Positions 7,171 through 15,480 of a DNA stretch of 64,000 nt are shown here, one piece after another. The stretch is from Ancylobacter sp. IITR112 (lineage in GTDB: Bacteria > Pseudomonadota > Alphaproteobacteria > Rhizobiales > Xanthobacteraceae), in the NCBI RefSeq assembly GCF_041415945.1, contig NZ_JBGCUS010000001.1, forward strand, positions 1,674,001-1,738,000. Direction: 5' to 3'. The notes under the pieces were generated by a model. The model saw only the letters and a list, made by a program, of their open reading frames with translations. It made no database searches and was not told the origin of the DNA. Both the position numbers and the translations under genes were made by a program. Within the stretch, counting starts at the first letter, position 1; each line of letters starts with the position of its first letter.

Positions 7171-8208
7171 TCAGCGCCCGCTCCGGGGCAGGGCGATCAG
7201 ATTGCGCGGGCTGGTGCCGACCTTGATGCGGCCGAGCAGGGCGCTTGTGCCGGTGTCGATCACCACCACCTCGTCCTCGGCCCAGTCCACCGCCGCCGCG
7301 CGGGTGGGTGAGGCCACCGCGATGCCCTCGGGAAAGCTGCCGAGCCGGGGCTGCTCCGGCGCCACGGTGCGGGTGCCGGCATCGAGCACGGCCAGCCGGC
7401 CGCTCTGCTGGTTGCTCACCAGCACGCGGCGCCCGTCCGGCGTCACCGCCACCCCATAGGGCATGAGCCCGATCTTGACCCGGGCGATCTCGCGCGGCGC
7501 CGCGCCGGTCTCGATAAGGGAGAGATCGCCGCTCTGGACATTGGCGACATAGAGACGCCCGCCATCAGGCCCCAGAGCGAGGGCGAAGGGAGCGCGCCCG
7601 ACCGGCACGGTGGCGATGCGGGTCATGTCGCCGACGCGCACCACGCTGACCTGATTGCTCTCACGGTCGGCGACATAGGCGAGGGTGCCGGCCGCATCCA
7701 GCACCAGCCCCGCTGGCGCCTTGCCGATCGCCACGCGGCCGGTCTCGGCGCCGGTGGCGGCGTCGAGACGGATCAGCGCGTCGGCGCTCCAGTCGCTCAC
7801 CAGCAGGCTGTGCCCGTCCGGGCTGACAGCGATGCCGAACGGTTCCAGCCCGACCTTGAACGTCGCCGTGACCCGCCGTGCGGCGAGATCGACGCGGCTG
7901 ACGAGGCTGAGGTCGGGATGGGTGACATAGAGCGTCGCCCCGTCCGAACTGGTGGCGAGGCCGGCCGGCACGGCGGCGACGGGAATGACGGCCGCGACGT
8001 TCAGCGCGTCGATATCCACCAGCGCCACCTCCGCCGCCTTCTGCGACACCACGGCCATGAGCGGGGAGGGCGTCGACGCGAGCGGTTCGGCCCGCGACGT
8101 GCCCACCGCGAAGGGCAGGGCGAGCGCGAAAATGGCGAGCGCGAGCCGCGCCAGCACGGCGCGGCGCGTCAGCGCCCTCACCGCGTCGCCCCCGCGCCCG
8201 CCCCTCAC
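7171..8208 (-). CDS. Exported YVTN-type beta-propeller protein at the end of the mxa operon
   Basis: This 345-residue protein starts at GTG, overlapping the mxaD stop (GTGA). A basic N-terminus (RALTRRAVLARL) and hydrophobic stretch ending in SRAEP give an export signal. The rest is repeated blades of about 42 residues with motifs such as PAGLATSSDGATLYVTHPDLS, PFGIAVSPDGHSLLVSDWS, PFALALGPDGGRLYVANVQS and PYGVAVTPDGRRVLVSNQQS. These are YVTN/SMP-30-like beta-propeller repeats of a periplasmic protein. Translational coupling to mxaD ties it to methanol oxidation, in the place where mxaE lies in the classic mxaFJGIRSACKLDEHB order. A role in methanol dehydrogenase assembly is inference. Confidence 0.85.
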   Translation of the reverse strand: MRGGRGGDAVRALTRRAVLARLALAIFALALPFAVGTSRAEPLASTPSPLMAVVSQKAAEVALVDIDALNVAAVIPVAAVPAGLATSSDGATLYVTHPDLSLVSRVDLAARRVTATFKVGLEPFGIAVSPDGHSLLVSDWSADALIRLDAATGAETGRVAIGKAPAGLVLDAAGTLAYVADRESNQVSVVRVGDMTRIATVPVGRAPFALALGPDGGRLYVANVQSGDLSLIETGAAPREIARVKIGLMPYGVAVTPDGRRVLVSNQQSGRLAVLDAGTRTVAPEQPRLGSFPEGIAVASPTRAAAVDWAEDEVVVIDTGTSALLGRIKVGTSPRNLIALPRSGR

Positions 8209-8765
8209 TTGCCGGTCACCTTGGCCTGCAGCCCCTTCAGGCCCTGCTGGATGAAATCGGTCATCGCCGCCACGGCGGCCGCGTCATTGCGGTCCTCCGG
8301 CGGTTCGTTGGTGGTGTCGGCCCGGTAGAAGCGGGCATCCCATGTCACCAGACTGCCGGCGCCGTCCGGCTTCACCTCGATGGTCTGGGTGTAGAAGCTG
8401 ACCGGAATCGCCTCGGCATTCTCGGTGAGCAGGCGGTAGGAAATGCGGTGGGCGGCGGGGTCGATCTCGTCCAGCCCCTCCTTGATCTCGCCCTTCTCCA
8501 GCGTCACCACGCGCTCGGCCCCCGCGGCATCGCCCCCCGTTGCTTCCAGCTTCTTCACCAGCGGGTGCCACTCGCCCATGCCGCCGAAGCGGGAGAGCAC
8601 CGCCCACACCGCCTCCGGCGGGGCGGCGATCACCAGCGTCTCGTCGGCGCGCTGCGGCGTCGGCCCGTGGGCGAAGGCGGGCGCAGGGGCGAAGCCTGGG
8701 GCAGCGGCGAAGGCGGCGGCGAGAAGCAGGCAGAGCGTGAACGCACGTCGTTGCAGCATGGTCAT
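8205..8765 (-). CDS. mxaD: Methanol oxidation protein MxaD (periplasmic SRPBCC domain)
   Basis: This 186-residue protein has a signal peptide (MTMLQRRAFTLCLLLAAAFAAAPGFA...AFA). A polyketide-cyclase/START-like (SRPBCC) domain follows: ADETLVIAAPPEAVWAVLSRFGGMGEWHPLVKKLEA, then KEGLDEIDPAAHRISYRLL. MxaD is a periplasmic protein that in other methylotrophs promotes the interaction of methanol dehydrogenase with cytochrome cL. The gene follows mxaL by five bases and overlaps the beta-propeller gene by four, so it is part of the same mxa transcription unit. Confidence 0.88.
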   Translation of the reverse strand: MTMLQRRAFTLCLLLAAAFAAAPGFAPAPAFAHGPTPQRADETLVIAAPPEAVWAVLSRFGGMGEWHPLVKKLEATGGDAAGAERVVTLEKGEIKEGLDEIDPAAHRISYRLLTENAEAIPVSFYTQTIEVKPDGAGSLVTWDARFYRADTTNEPPEDRNDAAAVAAMTDFIQQGLKGLQAKVTGK

Positions 8766-8770
8766 GTCCT

Positions 8771-9790
8771 TTAGCGGGTGGGAAGGCGCTCGGGGCGCCG
8801 CGAGGTGGTGGCACCGAGGCCGAACAGCAGCGCCAGGCAGAACAGCGCCAGCGCGGCGGGAATGGCGGCGGTGTCGACGCGCATCTCCACCGGGCGCGGG
8901 CGCGTGTCGGCCTCGACGGCGGCGATGAGCCCGCCGCCGGTGCCGAGCGCGACGAAGCCGAGCCCGGTCTGCGCGGCGAGCGCGCGCAGATGCGCCTCGC
9001 GCATCGCGCTGAGATGCTCGGTGCCGGTGGCGGCCTCCCCGCCCCAGGGGGCGTTGCGCGGATTCCAGCCGGCGCGCGAGGCGGCATCCTCGGGCGGCGG
9101 GCCGGTGCGGTTTTCCTGTGGCACGTCCTGCTCCTCATAGAAGCCGACCTCGCGCCCGTCCTGGTCGAATTTGGGAATTGGCGACGGCTCGCTGGCGCCG
9201 ACGCCCACAAGCAGCCCCGCCACCTCACCCGGCTTGCCGTCAAAGCCTGGCAGCGCGCCGCCGGCCAGCGGCGGCGCCTCGTGCCCGTCGCTCATGAAGA
9301 CGAGATCGGCCTTCAGGCCGGCGGCGAGGGCAAGGGCGGAATGCACGCCGCGCGCGACATAGCTGTCGCCTTCCCAGGCCATGCGCCAGTCGAGATCGTC
9401 GATCGAGCCGGCGATGGCGGCGAAGTTCTCGCAGATTTCCGCCGGCTCGAACAAAAGGAAGCTGCGCCGCTCGGTGAAGATGGCAAGGCCGAGACGCGAG
9501 CCGCAGGGCAGGGCGGCGAGAATGTCGCGCGCCCCGGCCTTGGCGGCGGCGAGGCGGGTGGCCGGCGCGCCCGCGAGGCCGGCGTCACGCACATTCATGC
9601 TGCCGGTCACGTCGATGACCACCAGAATGTCGCGCACATTGCCGGTCTGGACGATACGCGGCGCGAACAGCGCGGCGAGGATGGCGAGCAGCGCGGCGAG
9701 CAGCAGCCAGAACCGCCAGTCGCGGCGCGAGCCGTCATGTGCCCGTGCGCTCGCCCGCGCCCTCATGGCAGCGCTCATAGCAGCCCTCAT
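8771..9790 (-). CDS. mxaL: MxaL, von Willebrand factor A membrane protein
   Basis: This 339-residue protein has one N-terminal membrane helix (about 27-45), a vWA domain and a second helix near the C-terminus (about 308-326). The metal-binding MIDAS motif is VIDVTGSM (D60, T62, S64), so the first serine of the usual DxSxS is threonine. MxaL acts with MxaA, MxaC, MxaK, MxaR and MxaS in inserting calcium into methanol dehydrogenase (established for Methylobacterium). Three ATGs open the frame. The first (9790) overlaps the mxaK stop as ATGA and is preferred. Confidence 0.88.
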   Translation of the reverse strand: MRAAMSAAMRARASARAHDGSRRDWRFWLLLAALLAILAALFAPRIVQTGNVRDILVVIDVTGSMNVRDAGLAGAPATRLAAAKAGARDILAALPCGSRLGLAIFTERRSFLLFEPAEICENFAAIAGSIDDLDWRMAWEGDSYVARGVHSALALAAGLKADLVFMSDGHEAPPLAGGALPGFDGKPGEVAGLLVGVGASEPSPIPKFDQDGREVGFYEEQDVPQENRTGPPPEDAASRAGWNPRNAPWGGEAATGTEHLSAMREAHLRALAAQTGLGFVALGTGGGLIAAVEADTRPRPVEMRVDTAAIPAALALFCLALLFGLGATTSRRPERLPTR

Positions 9791-10347
9791 GGCAGCCCCC
9801 GTGGCAGGCCGGGGAGGTCGGTCCAGAGCTTCTTCACCGCTTCCGGCGGCAATTCCTCGCCTTCCAGTTCGATCTGCGGAAAATCGCGCACCAGCCGCAT
9901 GGCGATGTCGAGATTATATTTCGCATCCCAGAAGCCGGGATCGAGGGTGAGGGCGCGGCGGTAATTGTCCTTGGCCAGCCGCACCAGCGGAATGGCGGGG
10001 TCGACGCGGTTCGATTCCAGATGGTCGAATGCGACACGCAGCCGGGCATTGGCCATGTCGTAGAGCGCGGCGATAGCAAGGCGGCGGTCGGCGCCGCTGG
10101 CGAGCTGGTTGAGCAGAGGCTGCGCCTCGTCCAGCCGGTCGCGGGTGAGCAGGAAATGCAGCCGCGCGAACACCAGCTCCGGCGGGTCCTCGGTGCTGAT
10201 GGCGAGGTCGTGGCCGGCTTCGATCGAGGCGATCAGCCCGTTGTCGCGCTCGACCACAATGAGCCGCGCACCGAGCCAGGAGGCGGCGGCGAGGCTGGCG
10301 AAGAGCAGCGTGCCGGTGGCGAACAGAGCGAGGCGTCTCGTCCTCAT
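9787..10347 (-). CDS. mxaK: MxaK, membrane-anchored TPR-like protein of methanol dehydrogenase maturation
   Basis: This 186-residue protein has an N-terminal signal-anchor (LALFATGTLLFASLAAASWLG). A helical region follows with tetratricopeptide-like pattern (HFLLTRDRLDEAQPLLNQLA, then LAKDNYRRALTLDPGFWDAKYNLDIAMRL). The ATG overlaps the mxaC stop, and the stop overlaps the mxaL start. Position between mxaC and mxaL is diagnostic. MxaK is required for active, calcium-loaded methanol dehydrogenase in model methylotrophs. Its molecular role is unknown; the TPR-like helices suggest a scaffold. Confidence 0.85.
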   Translation of the reverse strand: MRTRRLALFATGTLLFASLAAASWLGARLIVVERDNGLIASIEAGHDLAISTEDPPELVFARLHFLLTRDRLDEAQPLLNQLASGADRRLAIAALYDMANARLRVAFDHLESNRVDPAIPLVRLAKDNYRRALTLDPGFWDAKYNLDIAMRLVRDFPQIELEGEELPPEAVKKLWTDLPGLPRGLP

Positions 10348-11426
10348 GCGGCCCTCCTCGGTTCGGTGGCGGGAAGCGTGGTCGCCCGTTCGGCGCCACC
10401 ACGGCCGGCGGGGAGCAGCCGGCGCTCCGCCAGCTTGGCGGCCAGCAGCAGCGCGACGGCGAGAGCGGCGACCAGAAAGGCCGGCCGCGCGAGATCGCGG
10501 CGGGGAATGCGCTCGGCATAGCGGATCGGCCGCGTCTCCTGCCGGTCGATCTCGGTGATGGCCTGCGCCACCGCCTCCGGGCTGGTCGCCTCGAAGGCGC
10601 GATAGGGCACGCCGAGGCTCTGCAGGAACAGGTGCAGATGCCGCTCGGGATTGGCCTGGGCGGAATCGTCGCCCGAGGCCGGCACGTCATGAATGCCCTG
10701 CGCCCCGCGCGTGCGCAGGAACAGCCAGTAGAGATGCACCGGCGTGCGCGCCGCCGCGTCGCGCAGCGCCTCCTGCACCCGGCGGTCGATCAGCGCCGCG
10801 CCGTCGGAGACCAGCAGCACGGCGCGGGAGGATTCGTCGGTGTCATCGGCGAAATAGGAAAAGGCCAGCGCCAGCCCGCGCCCGACATCGGTGAAGGCGA
10901 GGCCGGGCCGGTCGATGGCGTCGATCGCCGCATCCACCACCTGATGATGATCGGTCAGCGGCAGCACCGGCATGGGCGAGGTGGAGAAGGCGGCCACCGC
11001 GATGCGGTCATGCGGGCGGCGGGCGACGAATTCCGCCAGCAGGCGCTTGGCGGCGGCGGATTTCGATTCCTGGTCGCCGGTGGGGGCGCGGCCGGCGAAG
11101 CTGTTGTCCATGCTGGAGGAGCGGTCGAGCAGCAGCACGAGATGCGCGCCCGTGCCCTCGCGCATCACGCTCTGCTCGCGGCGGTGCAGGCCGGCGAGCC
11201 CCAGCACCAGCGCGAGCATGGCGACGATGCCCGCCAGCCGCAGCCCTGCCCCGAGGGCGCGCGAGAGTGGATCGTCCGGCACCAGCCCGACCGCGGCGAT
11301 GCCGCGACGGCGGAAAGGCGTGGCCAGAAGCGGCAGCAGGGCGAGCAGCAGCAGCGCCAGCACGGCGGGATGGTCGACACCCCAGCCGCGCGTCAGCCCG
11401 TCCCATAGGCTGCCGGCGCCGCTCAT
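10344..11426 (-). CDS. mxaC: MxaC, von Willebrand factor A membrane protein
   Basis: This 360-residue protein has two N-terminal membrane helices (about 20-38 and 60-80), a vWA domain and a third helix near residues 313-332. The MIDAS motif LLLDRSSSMD (D101, S103, S105) is intact, with DVGRGLALAFSYF and AVLLVSDG later in the fold. BatA/MxaC-like proteins work with a MoxR-type ATPase. Here that partner is MxaR, and the complex is needed to load calcium into methanol dehydrogenase. The start overlaps mxaA by four bases. The C-terminal tail is basic and alanine-rich. Confidence 0.9.
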   Translation of the reverse strand: MSGAGSLWDGLTRGWGVDHPAVLALLLLALLPLLATPFRRRGIAAVGLVPDDPLSRALGAGLRLAGIVAMLALVLGLAGLHRREQSVMREGTGAHLVLLLDRSSSMDNSFAGRAPTGDQESKSAAAKRLLAEFVARRPHDRIAVAAFSTSPMPVLPLTDHHQVVDAAIDAIDRPGLAFTDVGRGLALAFSYFADDTDESSRAVLLVSDGAALIDRRVQEALRDAAARTPVHLYWLFLRTRGAQGIHDVPASGDDSAQANPERHLHLFLQSLGVPYRAFEATSPEAVAQAITEIDRQETRPIRYAERIPRRDLARPAFLVAALAVALLLAAKLAERRLLPAGRGGAERATTLPATEPRRAA

Positions 11427-12358
11427 GCCGTACCCCGCTCGACCGCGCGCAGCCGCCGCGACAGGGCGACAAGATCGGCGGGGGACAGGACACGCTGGGC
11501 GCCGTCCGGGTCGGCGCCGAAAAAGGCGCGCCGGGAGGCGGCGAACAGACGGCGCACCTCGGCCTCCGCCGCGCGGAAGGCGGCGTGGCGCTCGAAGAAG
11601 CCGGGCAGGTCCTCGGCGAAGACCCCCTTGCCATCGGTGGCGTCAAACGCACGGTGCAGTGCCTGCAGTGCGCCCGTATAGCGCGCGGCGGCCGATACGG
11701 GATCGGCCGCGGGCGCGGCGAGGCTGGCGGGGATCGCCCGCGCCGCCCGGGCGAAGGGCCGGGCGCGTCGGCGACCGAACGGCCACCACCCCATCTGCCA
11801 GGCGAGCAGCACCAGCGCCAGCAGCGCAACGCCAAGCGCCAGGAGAAGCCCCCGCCGCAGCGCCGCCGTGGGCAGCGGGCGCGGCGCGATGTCCGGGCGC
11901 AGCACCATCGCCGGCCCCGGCCCGGTGGCGACGATCTCCCGCAGCGGCGACATAAGGAACGACCAGGCAGGGACTTCCACCGGCACCCGCCGCTCGCCAT
12001 CGACGGCGAACAGCGCGACGGCGGGGATGGTCAGCCGGCGCGGCTCCAGCGGGGCGTAGAAGGTCTGGTAGACGAGATCGAGCGTGTAGCGGTGGACGCC
12101 ATCGCGGACGCCCTGATCCTTCACCCGGACATCCCTCAGGTCAAGCCAGTAATTCAGCGCGCGCGGGGTGGGCAGCGAGGCGGAATCGAGCACGAAAGGC
12201 GCGTCGAGCGCGATCTCGGCGGTGAGGGTGAGCGTGTCGCCGATGACATGGCCGAAGCCGCGCGGGGCGTAGAGCTCCACCGCCGGCGGCTGGGCGCCAG
12301 CGGGGAGGGCGGTCAGCCCGAGCAAAGCGAGGGTGAGGAGGAGCCGCGCGCCCCGCAT
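11423..12358 (-). CDS. mxaA: MxaA, exported/membrane protein for calcium insertion
   Basis: This 311-residue protein has a cleavable-looking signal peptide (MRGARLLLTLALLGLTALPAGA). A periplasmic domain with beta-rich character follows (residues about 25-165). A single membrane helix (LLLALGVALLALVLLAWQMGWW, about 170-192) leads to a cytoplasmic helical tail containing the mxaA-typical LQALHRAFDATDGKGVFAEDLPGFFERHAAF. MxaA mutants elsewhere make methanol dehydrogenase lacking calcium. The ATG is directly adjacent to the mxaS stop, and the stop overlaps mxaC. Identification rests on gene order plus this tail. Confidence 0.87.
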   Translation of the reverse strand: MRGARLLLTLALLGLTALPAGAQPPAVELYAPRGFGHVIGDTLTLTAEIALDAPFVLDSASLPTPRALNYWLDLRDVRVKDQGVRDGVHRYTLDLVYQTFYAPLEPRRLTIPAVALFAVDGERRVPVEVPAWSFLMSPLREIVATGPGPAMVLRPDIAPRPLPTAALRRGLLLALGVALLALVLLAWQMGWWPFGRRRARPFARAARAIPASLAAPAADPVSAAARYTGALQALHRAFDATDGKGVFAEDLPGFFERHAAFRAAEAEVRRLFAASRRAFFGADPDGAQRVLSPADLVALSRRLRAVERGTA

Positions 12359-13231
12359 TCAGCCCTCCATCAGCCGCTGGGCCAGCGCGTCGGTATCGAG
12401 CGCATCCTTCAGCTCGACCGGACGCAGCCCGCGACGGGCGAACAGCGCCGCCAGCGCCTGGCGCCGCTCCTGCGCCGCGCGCAGCCAGCGGGCGCGCAGG
12501 GACGGGCGCATGAACACGAGCCGCGCCGCACCGGTCTCCAAATCGCCGAGTTCGAGCAGGCCCCAGCGGGGCAGGCCCTCCTCCAGCGCACCGTCCCGCA
12601 CGACAACGGGGACCACATCGTGCCGCCACAGCGCGTCGAGCAGCCGCTCGATCTCGCCGGCCGGCATCAGGAAATCGGAGACGAGAAACACCAGCGAGCG
12701 GCGGCCGGGCAGGCGCCCGGTGGCCTCCAGCAGCCCGGCGGCGCCGGCGCCGCGCGGCTGGGCGGCGGCGAGGCGCTGGCGCACCTCCTCCTCCAGGCCG
12801 CGCCGACGCGCGAGAGGCAGGCTCGCCGCCTCGTTCACCCCGGCATCACAGCCATAGAGCGCGAAGGCGTCGCCCGAGCGCACGGCGGAGAGCGCGAGCA
12901 GCGCGCCGAGTTCCGCCACCCGTTCCGTCACCGCCGCGCCGAAGCGCATCGAGCCGGACAGATCGACCAGCATCGCCACCGGCACGGTGCGGCGCGGCGC
13001 GAACTGGCGCACATGCAATTCGCCATGGGGATCGCGCAGCGAGACGCGCAGGTCGATGCGGCGCGGATCCGGCTGGCGCAGCAGCGAGACATGGCGGCGG
13101 AACTCGCCCTCCGCGCCCTCGCCGCGCCCCGGATGGGCGCCGGGGAAAATGCCCTCCGGCCGCCAGCGCAGGCGGTAGGGAAGCGGTCGCAGCTCGGCGG
13201 ATTCCAGAGGGTCGCCCTCGCGCGCCGTCAT
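12359..13231 (-). CDS. mxaS: MxaS, DUF58 protein with vWA-like MIDAS motif
   Basis: This 290-residue soluble protein contains the DUF58 signature GEFRRHVSLLRQPDPRRIDLRVSLRD near residues 42-67. A MIDAS-like VDLSGSM follows (D90, S92, S94). DUF58 proteins are usually partners of MoxR ATPases, and mxaS directly follows mxaR with an ATGA overlap. Together with MxaA, C, K and L it forms the calcium-insertion machinery for methanol dehydrogenase (established in Methylobacterium). No signal peptide is visible, so the protein is probably cytoplasmic. Confidence 0.9.
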   Translation of the reverse strand: MTAREGDPLESAELRPLPYRLRWRPEGIFPGAHPGRGEGAEGEFRRHVSLLRQPDPRRIDLRVSLRDPHGELHVRQFAPRRTVPVAMLVDLSGSMRFGAAVTERVAELGALLALSAVRSGDAFALYGCDAGVNEAASLPLARRRGLEEEVRQRLAAAQPRGAGAAGLLEATGRLPGRRSLVFLVSDFLMPAGEIERLLDALWRHDVVPVVVRDGALEEGLPRWGLLELGDLETGAARLVFMRPSLRARWLRAAQERRQALAALFARRGLRPVELKDALDTDALAQRLMEG

Positions 13232-14259
13232 GGCGCCGGCACCCGCTCGAACACGCCGGCGATGAGCGCGGCGACGATGGGCTCGCGCCGCATCTCATAG
13301 ACCGGATCGGTGAAGATGCGGTGCGCCATCACCTCGGGGAACACGGCGCGCAGATCCTCCGGCACCACCATATCGCGCCCTTCCAGCCACGCCCGCACGC
13401 GGGCGGCGCGGATGAGATAGCTCATGCCGCGCGGGCTGGCGCCGCCCTGCACCACCCGGTCCATCGACACGCCCTCGATGGCGAGCCCGAGCGCGGCGGG
13501 ACGGCGGATGCCTTCCCACAGCGCCAGCGTATAGGCTTCCAGCGCCGGGCTGGTGCGCACGCCGAGCTGGATGGCGCGGGCGACGGTGCCGAGCGCCTGC
13601 GGATCGAGCACCCCGCTCTCCACATCCATCAGCAGCGAGTCGACATCGTGGAAGCGCGGATCGAACACCAGGCTGCGGCGCGCTTCTTCCGTTTGCGGCA
13701 TCGCCACCTGGACTTCCATCAGGAAGCGGTCGCGGGCGGCGGCGGGAAGCTCGAAGGTCTCCTCGCGCTCCACCCGGTTACGGTCGGCGAAGACCTGCAC
13801 ATGCGGGAAGCGGTATTCGCGGTTGAAGGCGGAGACCGAGCGCTCCGCCATCAGCCGCAGCAGCAGCGAATGCACCTGCGGCCGGGCGCGGTTGATCTCG
13901 TTGAAGAAGAAGATGGAGAGGTCCTCGCCCTGGCGCAGCAGCGGGCCGGGGTCGATGCGCGGCTTGCCGTCCTCGCCGAGATGGGCGTGATAGACGAGAT
14001 CGCCCGGCATCAGGTCGATCGTGCCCTCGATCCGCTCGAACGCGCCGCCAATGGCCCGGGCCATGGCCCGCAGCAGGGTGGTCTTGCCGACGCCGACATC
14101 GCCTTCCAGCAGCACATGGCCGCGCGCGAAGGTGGCGATGGTGAGCAGGCGGATCACCCGCTCCTGGCCCAGCACCACCTTGCCGATCTCGCGCTCGAAG
14201 CGCAGCGCGTGGGCGTGCCAGTCCGCCAGCACGGAATCGGGATCGCGGACGAGATGCAT
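13228..14259 (-). CDS. mxaR: MxaR, MoxR-family AAA+ ATPase
   Basis: This 343-residue cytoplasmic AAA+ ATPase has Walker A GDVGVGKTT (residues 53-61). In Walker B the usual aspartate is replaced (IFFFNEINRA, N120-E121). The canonical MoxR motif around this position is ADEINRA, so ATP handling may differ. The C-terminal lid contains GASPRGMSYLIRAARVRAWLEGRDMVVPEDLRAVFPEVMAHRI. MxaR is thought to drive the vWA/DUF58 partners during calcium insertion. A GC stem-loop (14273-14293) lies just before its GAGAGG ribosome-binding site. It starts a second tightly coupled block, mxaRSACKLD. Confidence 0.92.
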   Translation of the reverse strand: MHLVRDPDSVLADWHAHALRFEREIGKVVLGQERVIRLLTIATFARGHVLLEGDVGVGKTTLLRAMARAIGGAFERIEGTIDLMPGDLVYHAHLGEDGKPRIDPGPLLRQGEDLSIFFFNEINRARPQVHSLLLRLMAERSVSAFNREYRFPHVQVFADRNRVEREETFELPAAARDRFLMEVQVAMPQTEEARRSLVFDPRFHDVDSLLMDVESGVLDPQALGTVARAIQLGVRTSPALEAYTLALWEGIRRPAALGLAIEGVSMDRVVQGGASPRGMSYLIRAARVRAWLEGRDMVVPEDLRAVFPEVMAHRIFTDPVYEMRREPIVAALIAGVFERVPAP

Positions 14260-14272
14260 GGGAAAGCCTCTC

Positions 14273-14293
14273 AGGCGGCGGCGCGCGCCGCCT
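14273..14293 (-). promoter_or_regulatory. GC hairpin just upstream of the mxaR ribosome-binding site
   Basis: AGGCGGC (14273-14279) pairs with GCCGCCT (14287-14293) around a seven-base GC-only loop, ending close to the mxaR Shine-Dalgarno. It could lower mxaR translation relative to mxaFJGI. This is inferred from position. Confidence 0.4.
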
Positions 14294-14392
14294 CTGCCGG
14301 AAAAGGGCGCGGCCCACGCCGGACGGGGGGACCCGCTCGGCGTCGGCCGCGCCAGTTGCCCACAAACCGGGCGGCTGGCCCGGAGGATCGCG

Positions 14393-14418
14393 GGGCGGAC
14401 AGGAGAAGGCGTCCGCCC
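14393..14418 (-). promoter_or_regulatory. Perfect 8-bp stem-loop downstream of mxaI
   Basis: GGGCGGAC (14393-14400) pairs exactly with GTCCGCCC (14411-14418) around a ten-base loop, about 40 bases after the mxaI stop codon. There is no T-run, so it is probably an attenuator or 3'-end stabiliser. It would separate the abundant structural proteins (FJGI) from the maturation proteins (RSACKLD). Confidence 0.5.
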
Positions 14419-14458
14419 GCAAGTGGGTTCTCGAAGAACAGAGCCGTGCGGCCGGGGA

Positions 14459-14770
14459 TCAGTTGGAGATCTTGCTCACGTCGTAGACCCACTTGCCGGT
14501 CTTCTCGAAATTGGCGACGCGCTGGGCATTGCGCTCCTCCATCGCCTTGATCGATTCCGACTGCTTGTTCAGTTCCTTGGGGTCATGCTTGGGGTCGTAT
14601 TTGGAGCCGGCCACCTTGTCGGGATAGCCGGGCTTGGGTTCCCAGCAATTGCCGGGCGCCTTGCAGTTGGTGCCGTCATAGGCGCTCGCGCCGCCCAGCA
14701 TGGCGAGGGAGAGCGCGCCGGCGCCGGCGAGGGTCAAGGCGAAGGCGAGGCTGCGGTCGATGATGCTCAT
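14459..14770 (-). CDS. mxaI: Methanol dehydrogenase small (beta) subunit MxaI
   Basis: This 103-residue precursor has a signal peptide (MSIIDRSLAFALTLAGAGALSLAMLGGASA). The mature part starts YDGTNCKAPGNCWEPKPGYP and continues SKYDPKHDPKELNKQSESIKAMEERN. This is essentially the textbook MxaI sequence: small, lysine-rich and wrapped around the large subunit. Two cysteines near the mature N-terminus form the known disulfide. The ATG at 14770 has GGAG about nine bases upstream. Presence of mxaI confirms a true MxaFI tetramer rather than a lanthanide-only XoxF enzyme, which lacks this subunit. Confidence 0.97.
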   Translation of the reverse strand: MSIIDRSLAFALTLAGAGALSLAMLGGASAYDGTNCKAPGNCWEPKPGYPDKVAGSKYDPKHDPKELNKQSESIKAMEERNAQRVANFEKTGKWVYDVSKISN

Positions 14771-14813
14771 GTCAGTCTCCTGGTCGTTGTCCACCCGTCT
14801 TCAGCCGCCCGGT

Positions 14814-15407
14814 TCAGCCGGCCGGCCCGCCGCACGCCGCGGGCAGCTCTTCGGCTGGCTCAACGTGCTTGGCGTTCGCGTCGAAGGGCTTGAATTTGCT
14901 GCGCTGCTCATCGGTGAGCCAGACGGCGCCCTTCGGATCGTCCTTGTAGAGATGCCGGACCCAGGACATGGCGAGGAGCATCTCGTTCATGTTCAGCGCG
15001 CCATACATCGGCCCCATCTGGCCGTTGGCGCCGCCGAAAATGGTCTCGAACAGACCCTGGTCGGTCTCGTTCTTGGGATAGGTCCAGTAGGAATCGTTGA
15101 GACCGGGGCCGATCTTGCCCTCGCCATAATGGCCGTGGCAGCCCGAGCACATGGACAGGAAGATCTCATGCGCCTTGGGCAGGCAGACGGGATCTTCGTT
15201 GTAGATGTTCTTGCCGGTCTCCAGGAAGACCTTCACCGCCTTGGTGTCGCGTCCTTCTTCCGGCGCCTCGGACAGGTCGAGCGGCTGGCCGGTGATCGTG
15301 TTGGTCAGCATGATCGCGGCGCGGGCACCGAACCCGACCACACCGGCTCCGAGCGCTCCCGCGAGCAGCAGCGTGGCCGCCTTCTTGGTGAAAATCGTCT
15401 TCGTCAT
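14814..15407 (-). CDS. mxaG: Cytochrome cL, electron acceptor of methanol dehydrogenase (MxaG)
   Basis: This 197-residue periplasmic c-type cytochrome has a signal peptide ([30 protein letters not shown]). One haem-binding CSGCH lies at residues 87-91, and a likely methionine haem ligand sits in [10 protein letters not shown] (M131). The sequence [34 protein letters not shown] is typical of cytochrome cL. It takes electrons one at a time from the PQQ of MxaFI and passes them to a smaller c cytochrome. It lies 43 bases before mxaI and 73 bases after mxaJ, in the classic F-J-G-I order. Confidence 0.96.
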   Translation of the reverse strand: MTKTIFTKKAATLLLAGALGAGVVGFGARAAIMLTNTITGQPLDLSEAPEEGRDTKAVKVFLETGKNIYNEDPVCLPKAHEIFLSMCSGCHGHYGEGKIGPGLNDSYWTYPKNETDQGLFETIFGGANGQMGPMYGALNMNEMLLAMSWVRHLYKDDPKGAVWLTDEQRSKFKPFDANAKHVEPAEELPAACGGPAG

Positions 15408-15480
15408 CGAATCTTGTTCACATCCAGAGATCAGGGGCGCACCGCGGCCCGGCAGACGCGCGGTGCGTCGGGACGGGGCG

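Noticed and set aside
13228..14259. Dead ATPase because Walker B reads FNEIN in MxaR
   Set aside because: The catalytic glutamate is kept and the rest of the fold is intact. The Asn may be normal for the MxaR branch, so I do not claim inactivity.
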